Positions 1 to 5,469 of a stretch of DNA of 7,166 bases are shown piece after piece. The translations under genes and the position numbers were made by a program. Within the stretch, counting starts at the first letter, position 1. Each line of letters starts with the position of its first letter. The notes under the pieces are model-generated. The model saw only the letters and a list, made by a program, of their open reading frames with translations. It ran no database searches and was not told where the DNA came from. The stretch spans positions 1 to 7,166 of the forward strand of contig JAJRPL010000004.1 in the NCBI GenBank assembly GCA_024280815.1, read 5' to 3'. The stretch comes from Bacteroidota bacterium. GTDB lineage: Bacteria > Bacteroidota > Bacteroidia > Flavobacteriales > Flavobacteriaceae.

Positions 1-978
1 AATCTCAAAAATATTCTTTAAAAAACCATAAGCCATCAACATTCTGTACGATTTAATTTTTATGGCAATAATTCCGTCTTTGGCAGCAACCGCTCTTATA
101 CCATTGCTTGGAGAACAATTTTTAATTATGGTACCTTTATCTATTGGATTAAAAGTGTTTTTCAATAATACAGGTATGTTATTTTTTTGAGCAGGAATAA
201 TACTTTGCGGATGTAAAATTTTCGCACCAAAATAGGCTAATTCTGCAGCTTCATCAAAAGTCATTTCGTCAATAGAAAAAGTGTTTTCTACAAATCTTGG
301 GTCGTTATTGTGCATGCCATCAATATCTGTCCATATTTGAATTTCATCTGCTTTAATTGCCGCACCAATTAATGAAGCACTATAATCACTTCCTCCTCTT
401 TTTAAATTGTCAATTTCCCCTTTGTGATTGGTACAAATATAGCCTTGGGTAATAAATGTTTTAATGTGATTGTTGTCTGATAAAATCTTAGTTAGTTTCG
501 CCTTTATAGATGTAGTATCAGGTTCTTCATACACATCAATTGACATAAAATCTAATGCAGAAATAAGTAAAGAAGTAGTGCCTAACTCATTTTGATAAAT
601 TTGAAATATTTGTGTAGAAATAAGTTCACCTTGAGCTAAAATTATTTTTTCATTTTGATTAGAAGCCTTAATGTATGAACGCAATTCATCAAATTTATTT
701 TCAATAAATGAAAGAGCTTTTAATCTATGTTTTTCAGAAGAAAACAATTCCTCAATAAGCTGATGATAGTTTAGTTCTAATTTGTTGATTAGGTTAATGG
801 CATTGTCTTTTTTTTTAGAAGCCACTAATTTATTTATTTCAATTAAGGTATTAGTAGTGCCCGACACGGCCGATAAAACTACAATTTTAGAAGTGCTATA
901 TGAATTGACAATTACAGCTACTTTTTTTATGTTTTTTGCGTTTCCAACAGACGTTCCTCCAAACTTTAAAACAATCAT
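1..978 (-). CDS. lysC: Aspartokinase (monofunctional, LysC type), C-terminus cut by window edge
   Basis: Catalyses ATP-dependent phosphorylation of L-aspartate, the first step towards lysine, threonine, methionine and diaminopimelate, in the cytoplasm. Translating the minus strand from ATG at 978-976 gives 326 codons with no stop before the left edge. The N-terminus has the kinase signature KFGGTSVG (residues 5-12). RGGSDYSA (194-201) and TDIDGMHNNDPR (217-228) follow and fit the nucleotide and aspartate site of the amino-acid kinase fold. FGAKILHP (250-257) and the KGTIIKN and GIRAVAAKDGI stretches lead into the first ACT domain. The FGAKILHP form and the following region match single-function LysC enzymes of Bacteroidetes, which are usually a little over 400 residues, so roughly the last 90 residues (ACT domains, allosteric site) are missing. 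A bifunctional ThrA-type protein cannot be fully excluded because the end is unseen. It is divergent from the ACT-like gene at 1076. Confidence 0.93.
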   Translation of the reverse strand, partial: MIVLKFGGTSVGNAKNIKKVAVIVNSYSTSKIVVLSAVSGTTNTLIEINKLVASKKKDNAINLINKLELNYHQLIEELFSSEKHRLKALSFIENKFDELRSYIKASNQNEKIILAQGELISTQIFQIYQNELGTTSLLISALDFMSIDVYEEPDTTSIKAKLTKILSDNNHIKTFITQGYICTNHKGEIDNLKRGGSDYSASLIGAAIKADEIQIWTDIDGMHNNDPRFVENTFSIDEMTFDEAAELAYFGAKILHPQSIIPAQKNNIPVLLKNTFNPIDKGTIIKNCSPSNGIRAVAAKDGIIAIKIKSYRMLMAYGFLKNIFEI

Positions 979-995
979 GATTATTTAATTTTAAA

Positions 996-1026
996 CAAAA
1001 GTTGTTTACTTATTATTAATATGCAA
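996..1026 (-). promoter_or_regulatory. Candidate Bacteroidetes-type promoter for lysC
   Basis: On the minus strand a TTG (1026-1024) is followed after exactly 20 bases by AACTTTTG (1003-996). This matches the Bacteroidetes -7 consensus TAnnTTTG at all fixed positions but the first. Transcription would start near 985-992, leaving a short leader of about 7-14 bases before the ATG at 978. The region is so AT-rich that a chance match is possible. Confidence 0.35.
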
Positions 1027-1061
1027 TTTTTTTAAACTATTTTTACATAATATAACAGAAA

Positions 1062-1075
1062 GTTTAAATTTAAAC
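1062..1075. repeat. Perfect 14-bp palindrome abutting the start codon of the ACT-like gene
   Basis: GTTTAAATTTAAAC is its own reverse complement and ends on the base before the ATG at 1076. The half-site TTTAAAC also occurs at 990-996 and 1031-1037 in the same 97-bp divergent intergenic region. It could be an operator, or a by-product of AT-rich sequence. The palindrome itself is directly visible; its function is a guess. Confidence 0.4.
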
Positions 1076-1735
1076 ATGAGAACAATACAGCAAGCAGTAA
1101 CTGATATTATTAACAAAACACCTTTTATTGAAGAGGCATTATATGATAAATTAATAAATGTATCCTCTTTGGCAAGAGTTATAAAGCCAGAAGTTGAGAA
1201 GATGTTAAAAAAGGATATTAAGGAAGGGGCAATAATGATGGCAATAAATAGAATATCGCCTTCAAGTGTATTGAAGATTAGAAAAAATATTAAAAAAATT
1301 GCATTAACATCAGGTGATTTTATTATGCGATCTGATTTATGTGACTATACCTTTAAAAACGCATCGACTTTAGTGCCAAAAATTATTAAATTATTAAAAG
1401 ACTTAGGGAGTGATAATGATAATTTTTTCACCATTTCTCAAGGAGTTTTTGAAACGAGTATTGTCATAAGTAAAAAAGCAGCATCTAAAATTGAACGTAT
1501 TTTTAAAGAAGAGAAGGTGTTGTGGTCTGCAACTAACTTGGCTTCTTTGACTATAAAATTACCAAAATCAAATATAGAGCAATCGGGTGTTTATTATTTT
1601 ATTTTAAAACAATTGGCTTGGGCTAATATTTCAGTACAAGAAGTAATTTCTACAACACATGAAATAACTATTGTAGTTAAAGAAATAGACATTAAACAGA
1701 CTTTTTCAATATTGATGGATATGAAATTAGAGTAA
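1076..1735 (+). CDS. ACT-like domain protein, function unknown
   Basis: A complete 219-residue cytoplasmic protein with no signal peptide or membrane segment. The N-terminal part (about 1-60, with a VKPEVEKML-like helix and the KEGAIMMAINRI segment) looks helical and is followed by a strand-rich middle. The C-terminal part (about 155-219) reads like an ACT-type ligand-binding fold. It runs from LTIKLP through SGVYYFILKQLAWANISVQEVISTTHEITIVV (about 170-200) and ends in a helix, a beta-alpha-beta-beta-alpha order. I recognise it as a conserved Flavobacteriia protein of unknown role, not as a named enzyme. ACT domains usually bind amino acids, and the divergent neighbour is aspartokinase, itself ACT-regulated. 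A role in sensing an amino acid is therefore a reasonable inference, but nothing shows the ligand. ATG 1076 is the only sensible start; there is no Shine-Dalgarno motif, as is usual in this phylum. Confidence 0.8.
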   Translation: MRTIQQAVTDIINKTPFIEEALYDKLINVSSLARVIKPEVEKMLKKDIKEGAIMMAINRISPSSVLKIRKNIKKIALTSGDFIMRSDLCDYTFKNASTLVPKIIKLLKDLGSDNDNFFTISQGVFETSIVISKKAASKIERIFKEEKVLWSATNLASLTIKLPKSNIEQSGVYYFILKQLAWANISVQEVISTTHEITIVVKEIDIKQTFSILMDMKLE

Positions 1736-1820
1736 TCAATTCATATAGTAAAATACTTTTACTTATCTAATTACATTTTAGTAAGAAGATTGTGAGCTTG
1801 ATAGATTTTACTCAAAAATA

Positions 1821-1852
1821 AAGAGTTTAAAATATTATTGTTTTAAACTTTT
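1821..1852. terminator. AT-rich hairpin, possible terminator after the ACT-like gene
   Basis: The arms AAGAGTTTAAAA (1821-1832) and TTTTAAACTTTT (1841-1852) pair over 12 positions with one G-U pair, around an 8-base loop. It lies 85 bases after the stop at 1735. The right arm ends in four T, then AATAG, so the U tract is short and the stem is weak in G+C. A weak intrinsic terminator is the simplest reading, but an operator is also possible. Confidence 0.4.
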
Positions 1853-1880
1853 AATAGTGGAGGCTCTTATACGAATATAC

Positions 1881-1933
1881 TTTTTTTTTTTTTGTCCGTT
1901 AGTTTTATAGCTAACACTAAATATTACGACAAA
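1881..1933. repeat. T13 run followed by a nested inverted repeat in the leader of the DUF1800 gene
   Basis: Thirteen T (1881-1893) run into an outer inverted repeat, TTTGTC (1891-1896) with GACAAA (1928-1933). Inside it lies an inner hairpin, GTTAG (1898-1902) with CTAAC (1911-1915) and an 8-base loop. The structure ends 14 bases before the DUF1800 start codon, so if transcribed it would sit just upstream of the translation start region. No convincing promoter of the TTG/TAnnTTTG type was found in the 1736-1947 gap. The pairing is visible; a regulatory role is inference. Confidence 0.35.
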
Positions 1934-1935
1934 CT

Positions 1936-1941
1936 AAGGGG
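1936..1941 (+). promoter_or_regulatory. Shine-Dalgarno-like AAGGGG before the DUF1800 start
   Basis: AAGGGG ends 6 bases before ATG 1948. Such purine motifs are uncommon at starts in this phylum and absent from the other genes in this window. Together with the in-frame TGA at 1942-1944 it fixes 1948 as the start. Confidence 0.4.
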
Positions 1942-1947
1942 TGAAAG

Positions 1948-3585
1948 ATGATAAAATTTGAAGTTAAAAAAGAAGAGAGAAGTACAAGTAATTTAAGTCA
2001 ATATCAAGGTGCTTGGACTCGTCAAGAAGCAGCCCATTTATTAAGAAGAACTTTGTTTGGACCAACACTAAAACAAATTACAGCTGCTACCAATAAAGGA
2101 CTAAGTCAAACAGTTTCAGATTTATTTAAGACGTATACAGTTGACCCACCTTTAAATTATGAAAATTTAGATTCTAATGTAAATGTAGGCCAAACTTGGG
2201 TAGGCAAACCTTTACCTAGTTCACAGTTAAGTAAAGTTGTACAATCTAGGTACAGGTCATTAAGGTCATGGCTAGTAGAAAGAACTATTCTGCATGATTC
2301 GTTAAGTGTTGTTGAAAAAATGTCACTATTTTGGCAAAATCATTTCTCTTGCGATTATCCTTCAAGTGATCCTCAAGGTGGGTATGAATACTTGATGCTT
2401 TTGCGAAATAATTGTTTAGGCAATTTTAAACAATTAGTGAAAGACCTAACCATACACCCCTTAATGTTGCGTTTTTTAGATGGTCGTTCGAGCACAAAAA
2501 AACACCCAAATGAAAATTATGCAAGAGAATTATTTGAATTATATACCATTGGTAAAGGGCCACAAATTGCTAATGGAGATTATACACATTATACAGAACA
2601 TGATATTTTAGAAGCTGCTAAAATATTGACAGGTTGGCGATTTAAAAATTATAGAGCAAATTCTTTACCCTTAATTTCATCTTATTTTACAGAATCTAGA
2701 CATGATAATTCAGACAAAACGCTATCTGAAAAATTCGGTAATAAAATTATTGTAGGAAATAATGCTCAAGAATATTCAGATTTAATTGATGTAATTTTTC
2801 AACAAGATCAAGTAGCACGGTTTATTTGTAAAAAATTATACCAATGGTTTGTTAAAGCTGAAGTAGATTCAACAATAGTTGAGGCAATGGCACAAACCAT
2901 GATTGCTAATAATTATGAAATAGCACCCGTATTGACTGAGCTATTTTTAAGTAATCATTTGTACGACATTACTAATAGAGGAACAACTATTAAAAACCCA
3001 ATTGAGTTGGTGGCAAGTTTATACAAGTCAACTAACAGTAGCCTATCAGCTTTAAATTATTCTACCGAAGCTAATTACAGAATTTTGTACTCACTATATT
3101 ATTACTTAAGAAATTCAGGAATGGATTATTTTCAGCCTCCTAATGTTGCGGGTTGGACAGCCTACTATTTAGAACCTTCTTTTTCAGAATTATGGATTAA
3201 CAGTTCCTTATTGTTAAATAGATTTAAAATTTCTGATACTGTTACTTTGTACAAAGGGTATAATAATTCTCCTAAAAATGACAGTTGGTATAAATTAGAT
3301 TTATTAGGTTTTTTAAATCAAATAGATCAATTTTCTGATGCTTCTAATGCTGAAAAATTAATAGACCAATTAGAAATTCTTTTTTGTTGTAAACCTCTTG
3401 AAATTAATCAGAGAAAAGAATTAAAAAATACATTGACAGACGGACTTCCCGATTTTGAATGGACAGCAGAATTTAATGATTATATGGCAAACCCAAATGA
3501 TGCAACCTATTCAGATCCTGTTGAAAAAAGAATAAAATTAGTATTGGCACAACTATTTCATATGCCTGAATTCCAAATCCAATAA
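1948..3585 (+). CDS. DUF1800 family protein
   Basis: A 545-residue intact member of the DUF1800 family (PF08811), of unknown biochemical function, commonly encoded beside DUF1501. Family landmarks appear in order: WTRQEAAHLLRRTLFGPT (23-40), a long helical block with RSWLVERTI (from 106) and FWQNHF (about 128-133), HPNENYARELFELYTIG (186-202), LTGWRF (about 227-232) and PPNVAGW (397-403). It then ends with the usual LAQLFHMPEF segment. The length is normal for the family. An in-frame TGA at 1942-1944 lies just before the ATG, so no upstream extension is possible. The charged N-terminus (MIKFEVKKEERS) is not a signal peptide, and no T9SS tail is present. It is followed after 9 bp by the DUF1501 gene and is almost certainly cotranscribed with it. 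Any role at the cell surface must therefore rely on its partner or be cytoplasmic. Confidence 0.92.
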   Translation: MIKFEVKKEERSTSNLSQYQGAWTRQEAAHLLRRTLFGPTLKQITAATNKGLSQTVSDLFKTYTVDPPLNYENLDSNVNVGQTWVGKPLPSSQLSKVVQSRYRSLRSWLVERTILHDSLSVVEKMSLFWQNHFSCDYPSSDPQGGYEYLMLLRNNCLGNFKQLVKDLTIHPLMLRFLDGRSSTKKHPNENYARELFELYTIGKGPQIANGDYTHYTEHDILEAAKILTGWRFKNYRANSLPLISSYFTESRHDNSDKTLSEKFGNKIIVGNNAQEYSDLIDVIFQQDQVARFICKKLYQWFVKAEVDSTIVEAMAQTMIANNYEIAPVLTELFLSNHLYDITNRGTTIKNPIELVASLYKSTNSSLSALNYSTEANYRILYSLYYYLRNSGMDYFQPPNVAGWTAYYLEPSFSELWINSSLLLNRFKISDTVTLYKGYNNSPKNDSWYKLDLLGFLNQIDQFSDASNAEKLIDQLEILFCCKPLEINQRKELKNTLTDGLPDFEWTAEFNDYMANPNDATYSDPVEKRIKLVLAQLFHMPEFQIQ

Positions 3586-3594
3586 ATAAAAGAC

Positions 3595-4368
3595 ATGAAA
3601 AGAAGAGATTTTATAAGAAAAGCAGGCTTGTCAGCATTAGGATTGCCTTTTGTAGTTAAAGATGTAAGTTATCAAACGGTACTGAAACCATTATTTTCAA
3701 TTGATAAAGCAGCAGAAGATAAAGTATTGGTAATTGTAAGATTGAACGGTGGTAATGATGGTTTAAATACCGTAATTCCGTTAGATAGCTACGATAATTT
3801 AGCACTACAAAGACCTAATATTATATTGCCTAAAAGTAGTATTTTAAAATTAGAGGACTCAACCATTGGTTTTCACGGAACCATGAGTGGAATGAGAAAT
3901 ATGTACAATGATGGTAAATTATCTATAATACAAAATGTCGGTTATGAAAATCAGAATCGTTCTCATTTTAAGTCTTCAGATATTTGGTCAAGAGGTTTAA
4001 TTGGAAATAACGGTGCCTCAGGATGGATGGGTAGATTGTTAGATCAAGATTATCCAAATTTCCCGGATGATTATCCAAATGATGAGTTTAAAGATCCTTT
4101 TGCAATAAGTGTAGGTAGTCAAGTGTCTCCAACTTGTCAAGGGTTGAATTCAAATTTTTCTATGTCTGTAATAGATCCTTCTAAAGTTAGTCAATTGAGT
4201 ACATCAGTTACTAATTTTGAAAATTCTACTTATGGTGATAAATTGAAATTTATAAGTTTAATTATTAATCAATCTAATTCGTATTCATTGCAAATTGAGG
4301 CCGCAATTAATAAAGGAAATACACTGTCAACGTTGTACGATGCTGAAAATATATTGGCAAAAAAATGA
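3595..4368 (+). CDS. DUF1501 protein, N-terminal piece (Tat-like leader and first half of domain)
   Basis: This is the first 257 residues. The start MKRRDFIRKAG carries a twin-arginine motif (R3, R4, D5, F6) followed by a short hydrophobic stretch (SALGLPFVV), as expected for Tat export of a folded protein. LVIVRLNGGNDGLNTVIPL (about 45-62) and the HGTMSGM, SIIQNVGYENQNRSHF (RSHF at 122-125) and DIWSRG segments are hallmark DUF1501 sequence. ATG 3595 lies 9 bases after the DUF1800 stop, so it is probably the second gene of an operon. The piece ends at TGA right after an A7 run. The last residues before the stop (ENILAKK) continue naturally into the next piece. Confidence 0.8.
   Translation: MKRRDFIRKAGLSALGLPFVVKDVSYQTVLKPLFSIDKAAEDKVLVIVRLNGGNDGLNTVIPLDSYDNLALQRPNIILPKSSILKLEDSTIGFHGTMSGMRNMYNDGKLSIIQNVGYENQNRSHFKSSDIWSRGLIGNNGASGWMGRLLDQDYPNFPDDYPNDEFKDPFAISVGSQVSPTCQGLNSNFSMSVIDPSKVSQLSTSVTNFENSTYGDKLKFISLIINQSNSYSLQIEAAINKGNTLSTLYDAENILAKK
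4359..4368 (+). other. A_AAA_AAA heptamer followed by a TGA stop at the frame change
   Basis: In the upstream frame the bases read GCA AAA AAA TGA, so the run of seven A sits in the exact X_XXY_YYZ phase used for -1 ribosomal slippage. The -1 frame continues as ATG AGA AGT and keeps the DUF1501 homology. No Shine-Dalgarno-like stimulator stands about 10 bases upstream, and no strong stem-loop is apparent just downstream. A missing A in the run is therefore the simpler explanation. Confidence 0.5.
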
Positions 4369-4667
4369 GAAGTGTAGCACAATTAATATCGGGAGGACTT
4401 AAAACAAAAGTATATATTTTAAATGTAAATAAGTTTGACACGCATAGTAATCAAGTTGATGAGAATGATACAACAACTGGTAACCATCAAGTATTATTAA
4501 AAACTGTTTCAGATGCTATTGAAGCTTTTCAAGACGATTTGAAATTATTAGGACTTGAAGATAGGGTATTAGGGATGACTTTTTCTGAGTTTGGTAGGCA
4601 AATAGCTTCAAATGCTAGTTATGGTACTGATCATGGTGAAGCTGCACCTATGTTTTTATTTGGGTAA
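4365..4667 (+). CDS. DUF1501 protein, middle piece (conserved core)
   Basis: A 100-residue piece in the -1 frame relative to the previous one. It overlaps the previous piece by four bases (ATGA), but this is probably a by-product of the frame change rather than true translational coupling. It holds the most conserved family motifs: FDTHSNQ (from residue 24 of the piece), SEFGR (4584-4598) and GTDHG (4623-4637), then APMFLFG. In the alkaline-phosphatase-like fold the Asp and His residues of these motifs would be expected to contribute to metal binding, though DUF1501 chemistry is not established. The piece ends at TAA 4665-4667, where the family normally continues with an Asn after FG. Separate translation is unlikely to give a folded product. 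Confidence 0.7.
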   Translation: MRSVAQLISGGLKTKVYILNVNKFDTHSNQVDENDTTTGNHQVLLKTVSDAIEAFQDDLKLLGLEDRVLGMTFSEFGRQIASNASYGTDHGEAAPMFLFG

Positions 4668-4685
4668 TGTTTTAATAAATCAATC

Positions 4686-5144
4686 ATGGGTAACAACCCA
4701 GTCATTTCAAATAAAATTGAAAAGCAAAAAGCAGTTGATTTTGAATTTGATTTTAGAAATATTTATGCCTCCATTTTAAAAGATTGGTTTTTAGTACCTA
4801 CTTCGCAAATTCAATCATTATTTGAACATCAAATAATATTTTACCCGTTACTTTCTTGCTCAGAAGATCCTGAAGTTATAGATCTTCCACAAGATATTAT
4901 TGCTTATCCTAATCCGACTATAAATACAACAACCTTAGTTTTTTCTTCTTTAAATGAAAATGTAAGTCTTACAATTTATGATACTTCAGGAAGATTAATA
5001 AAAGCAGTATTTGATAAAAAATTACCAGAAGAAGAACATCGTATATTAATTGATGTTTCGTCTTTAGTAGCTGGTAATTATATATTGAGTGTTAAAAAGG
5101 AGTCAGGAAATTTAATTGTACGTTTGATAATAGCTGAAAAATGA
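4686..5144 (+). CDS. DUF1501 protein, C-terminal piece with T9SS type A sorting domain
   Basis: A 152-residue piece in the same frame as the middle one. It starts with MGNNPVISNKI and FDFRNIYASILKDWFLVP, the normal end of the DUF1501 domain. A short linker follows (LLSCSEDPEVIDLPQD). The rest is a type IX secretion C-terminal domain (TIGR04183 type). It has YPNPT (YPNP at 4905-4916), then SLTIYDTSGRLIKAVF, then LPEEEHRILIDVSSLVAGNYILSVKKESGN, and ends in LIVRLIIAEK. Such tails direct passage through the outer membrane and are removed on the way to surface attachment or release. ATG 4686 is only an internal methionine of the reconstructed gene, so this piece has no export leader of its own. 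Confidence 0.75.
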   Translation: MGNNPVISNKIEKQKAVDFEFDFRNIYASILKDWFLVPTSQIQSLFEHQIIFYPLLSCSEDPEVIDLPQDIIAYPNPTINTTTLVFSSLNENVSLTIYDTSGRLIKAVFDKKLPEEEHRILIDVSSLVAGNYILSVKKESGNLIVRLIIAEK

Positions 5145-5149
5145 TAAAA

Positions 5150-5210
5150 TCTAGAAGAGAAAGAGGAAAAAGGAGTATAAAACATCACTTTTATTATAAT
5201 CTCTTCTAGA
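5150..5210. terminator. 11-bp perfect inverted repeat just after the DUF1501 stop
   Basis: TCTAGAAGAGA (5150-5160) pairs perfectly with TCTCTTCTAGA (5200-5210), five bases after the stop at 5144. A smaller hairpin, ATAAAA/TTTTAT with a 6-base loop (5177-5194), lies inside the 39-base loop. The right arm is followed by ATTTTAAG, a poor U tract. It could be a weak terminator or an mRNA 3'-end stabilising structure. Confidence 0.5.
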
Positions 5211-5270
5211 ATTTTAAGCAATTAACTCAAATAAAATTTTCCCTTTCATAGCAATTATATTGAGTAATAT

Positions 5271-5317
5271 GGTTCATTAGTTTTGTGAAACAAATGTATG
5301 AACTAACCTTTTTTTTT
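5271..5317 (+). terminator. Hairpin with T9 tract, likely intrinsic terminator
   Basis: GTTCAT (5272-5277) pairs with ATGAAC (5298-5303). Inside it TTTGT and ACAAA (5282-5286 and 5290-5294) pair around a GAA loop. TAACC and nine T (5309-5317) follow on the plus strand. The stem plus T tract on this strand fits termination of the DUF1800-DUF1501 unit before the kinase promoter. Confidence 0.5.
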
Positions 5318-5360
5318 ACTTTCTGTAAATGGACAAATTGTTGCTTTACTTAGACATTTA

Positions 5361-5391
5361 GTGTCCTATTTAGAGATAATCCCTACATTTG
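5361..5391 (+). promoter_or_regulatory. Candidate promoter of the sensor kinase gene
   Basis: TACATTTG (5384-5391) is a perfect match to the Bacteroidetes -7 box TAnnTTTG. GTG at 5361-5363, one base off TTG, lies 20 bases upstream, the usual spacing for the -33 box. Transcription would start near 5396-5400, giving a leader of about 70 bases before GTG 5470. Confidence 0.5.
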
Positions 5392-5469
5392 AAGAAATTA
5401 ATTCAAAAGAAGAATGCTAAATATGTATTCTAATTTTAAATTAAATAAAAACGCTTAAAACTCATTCTA

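Larger units (their letters stand above)
3595..5144 (+). pseudogene. DUF1501 family protein with Tat-like leader and T9SS sorting tail, broken into three open pieces
   Basis: Joined together, the pieces give one protein of about 516 residues in the normal order for flavobacterial DUF1501 proteins (PF07394, alkaline-phosphatase-like fold): twin-arginine-like leader, DUF1501 body, T9SS type A sorting domain. The first break is at the A7 run 4359-4365. Reading stops at TGA 4366-4368, and homology resumes in the -1 frame; one more A would restore it. The second break is at 4662-4675. GGG then TAA gives a stop, and the following residues are unlike the family. Removing one G and adding one A at 4674-4675 yields FGNVLNKSIMGNNP, which fits the family, and the reading frame after this point is the same as before it. 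No segment appears to be missing. All three indels lie in short homopolymers, which suggests either sequencing or assembly error or recent decay. Programmed frameshifting is possible only for the first break. The intact DUF1800 neighbour argues against long-standing decay of the pair. Confidence 0.8.
5145..5469. other. 325-bp intergenic region between the DUF1501 gene and the kinase gene
   Basis: It contains no convincing gene. From left to right it holds a purine-rich hairpin (5150-5210), a second hairpin followed by nine T (5271-5317), a short dyad around GGACA/TGTCC (5327-5371), a promoter candidate (5361-5391) and a leader of about 70 bases before GTG 5470. The first half therefore looks like an operon end and the second half like a promoter region. 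Confidence 0.6.

Noticed and set aside
782..988. Plus-strand open frame of 68 codons
   Set aside because: It lies antisense within lysC, has no recognisable domain, and the lysC frame is clearly the coding one.
1736..1947. Promoter search upstream of the DUF1800 gene
   Set aside because: TACTTTTT at 1878-1885 resembles a -7 box but lacks the final G and has no TTG at the right spacing, so it is not listed.
5414..5458. Tiny open frame (ATG to TAA, 14 codons) in the kinase leader, ending 11 bases before the GTG
   Set aside because: It has no regulatory codon run, no ribosome site and a composition like the flanking AT-rich DNA. It could be a leader peptide, but nothing supports that.
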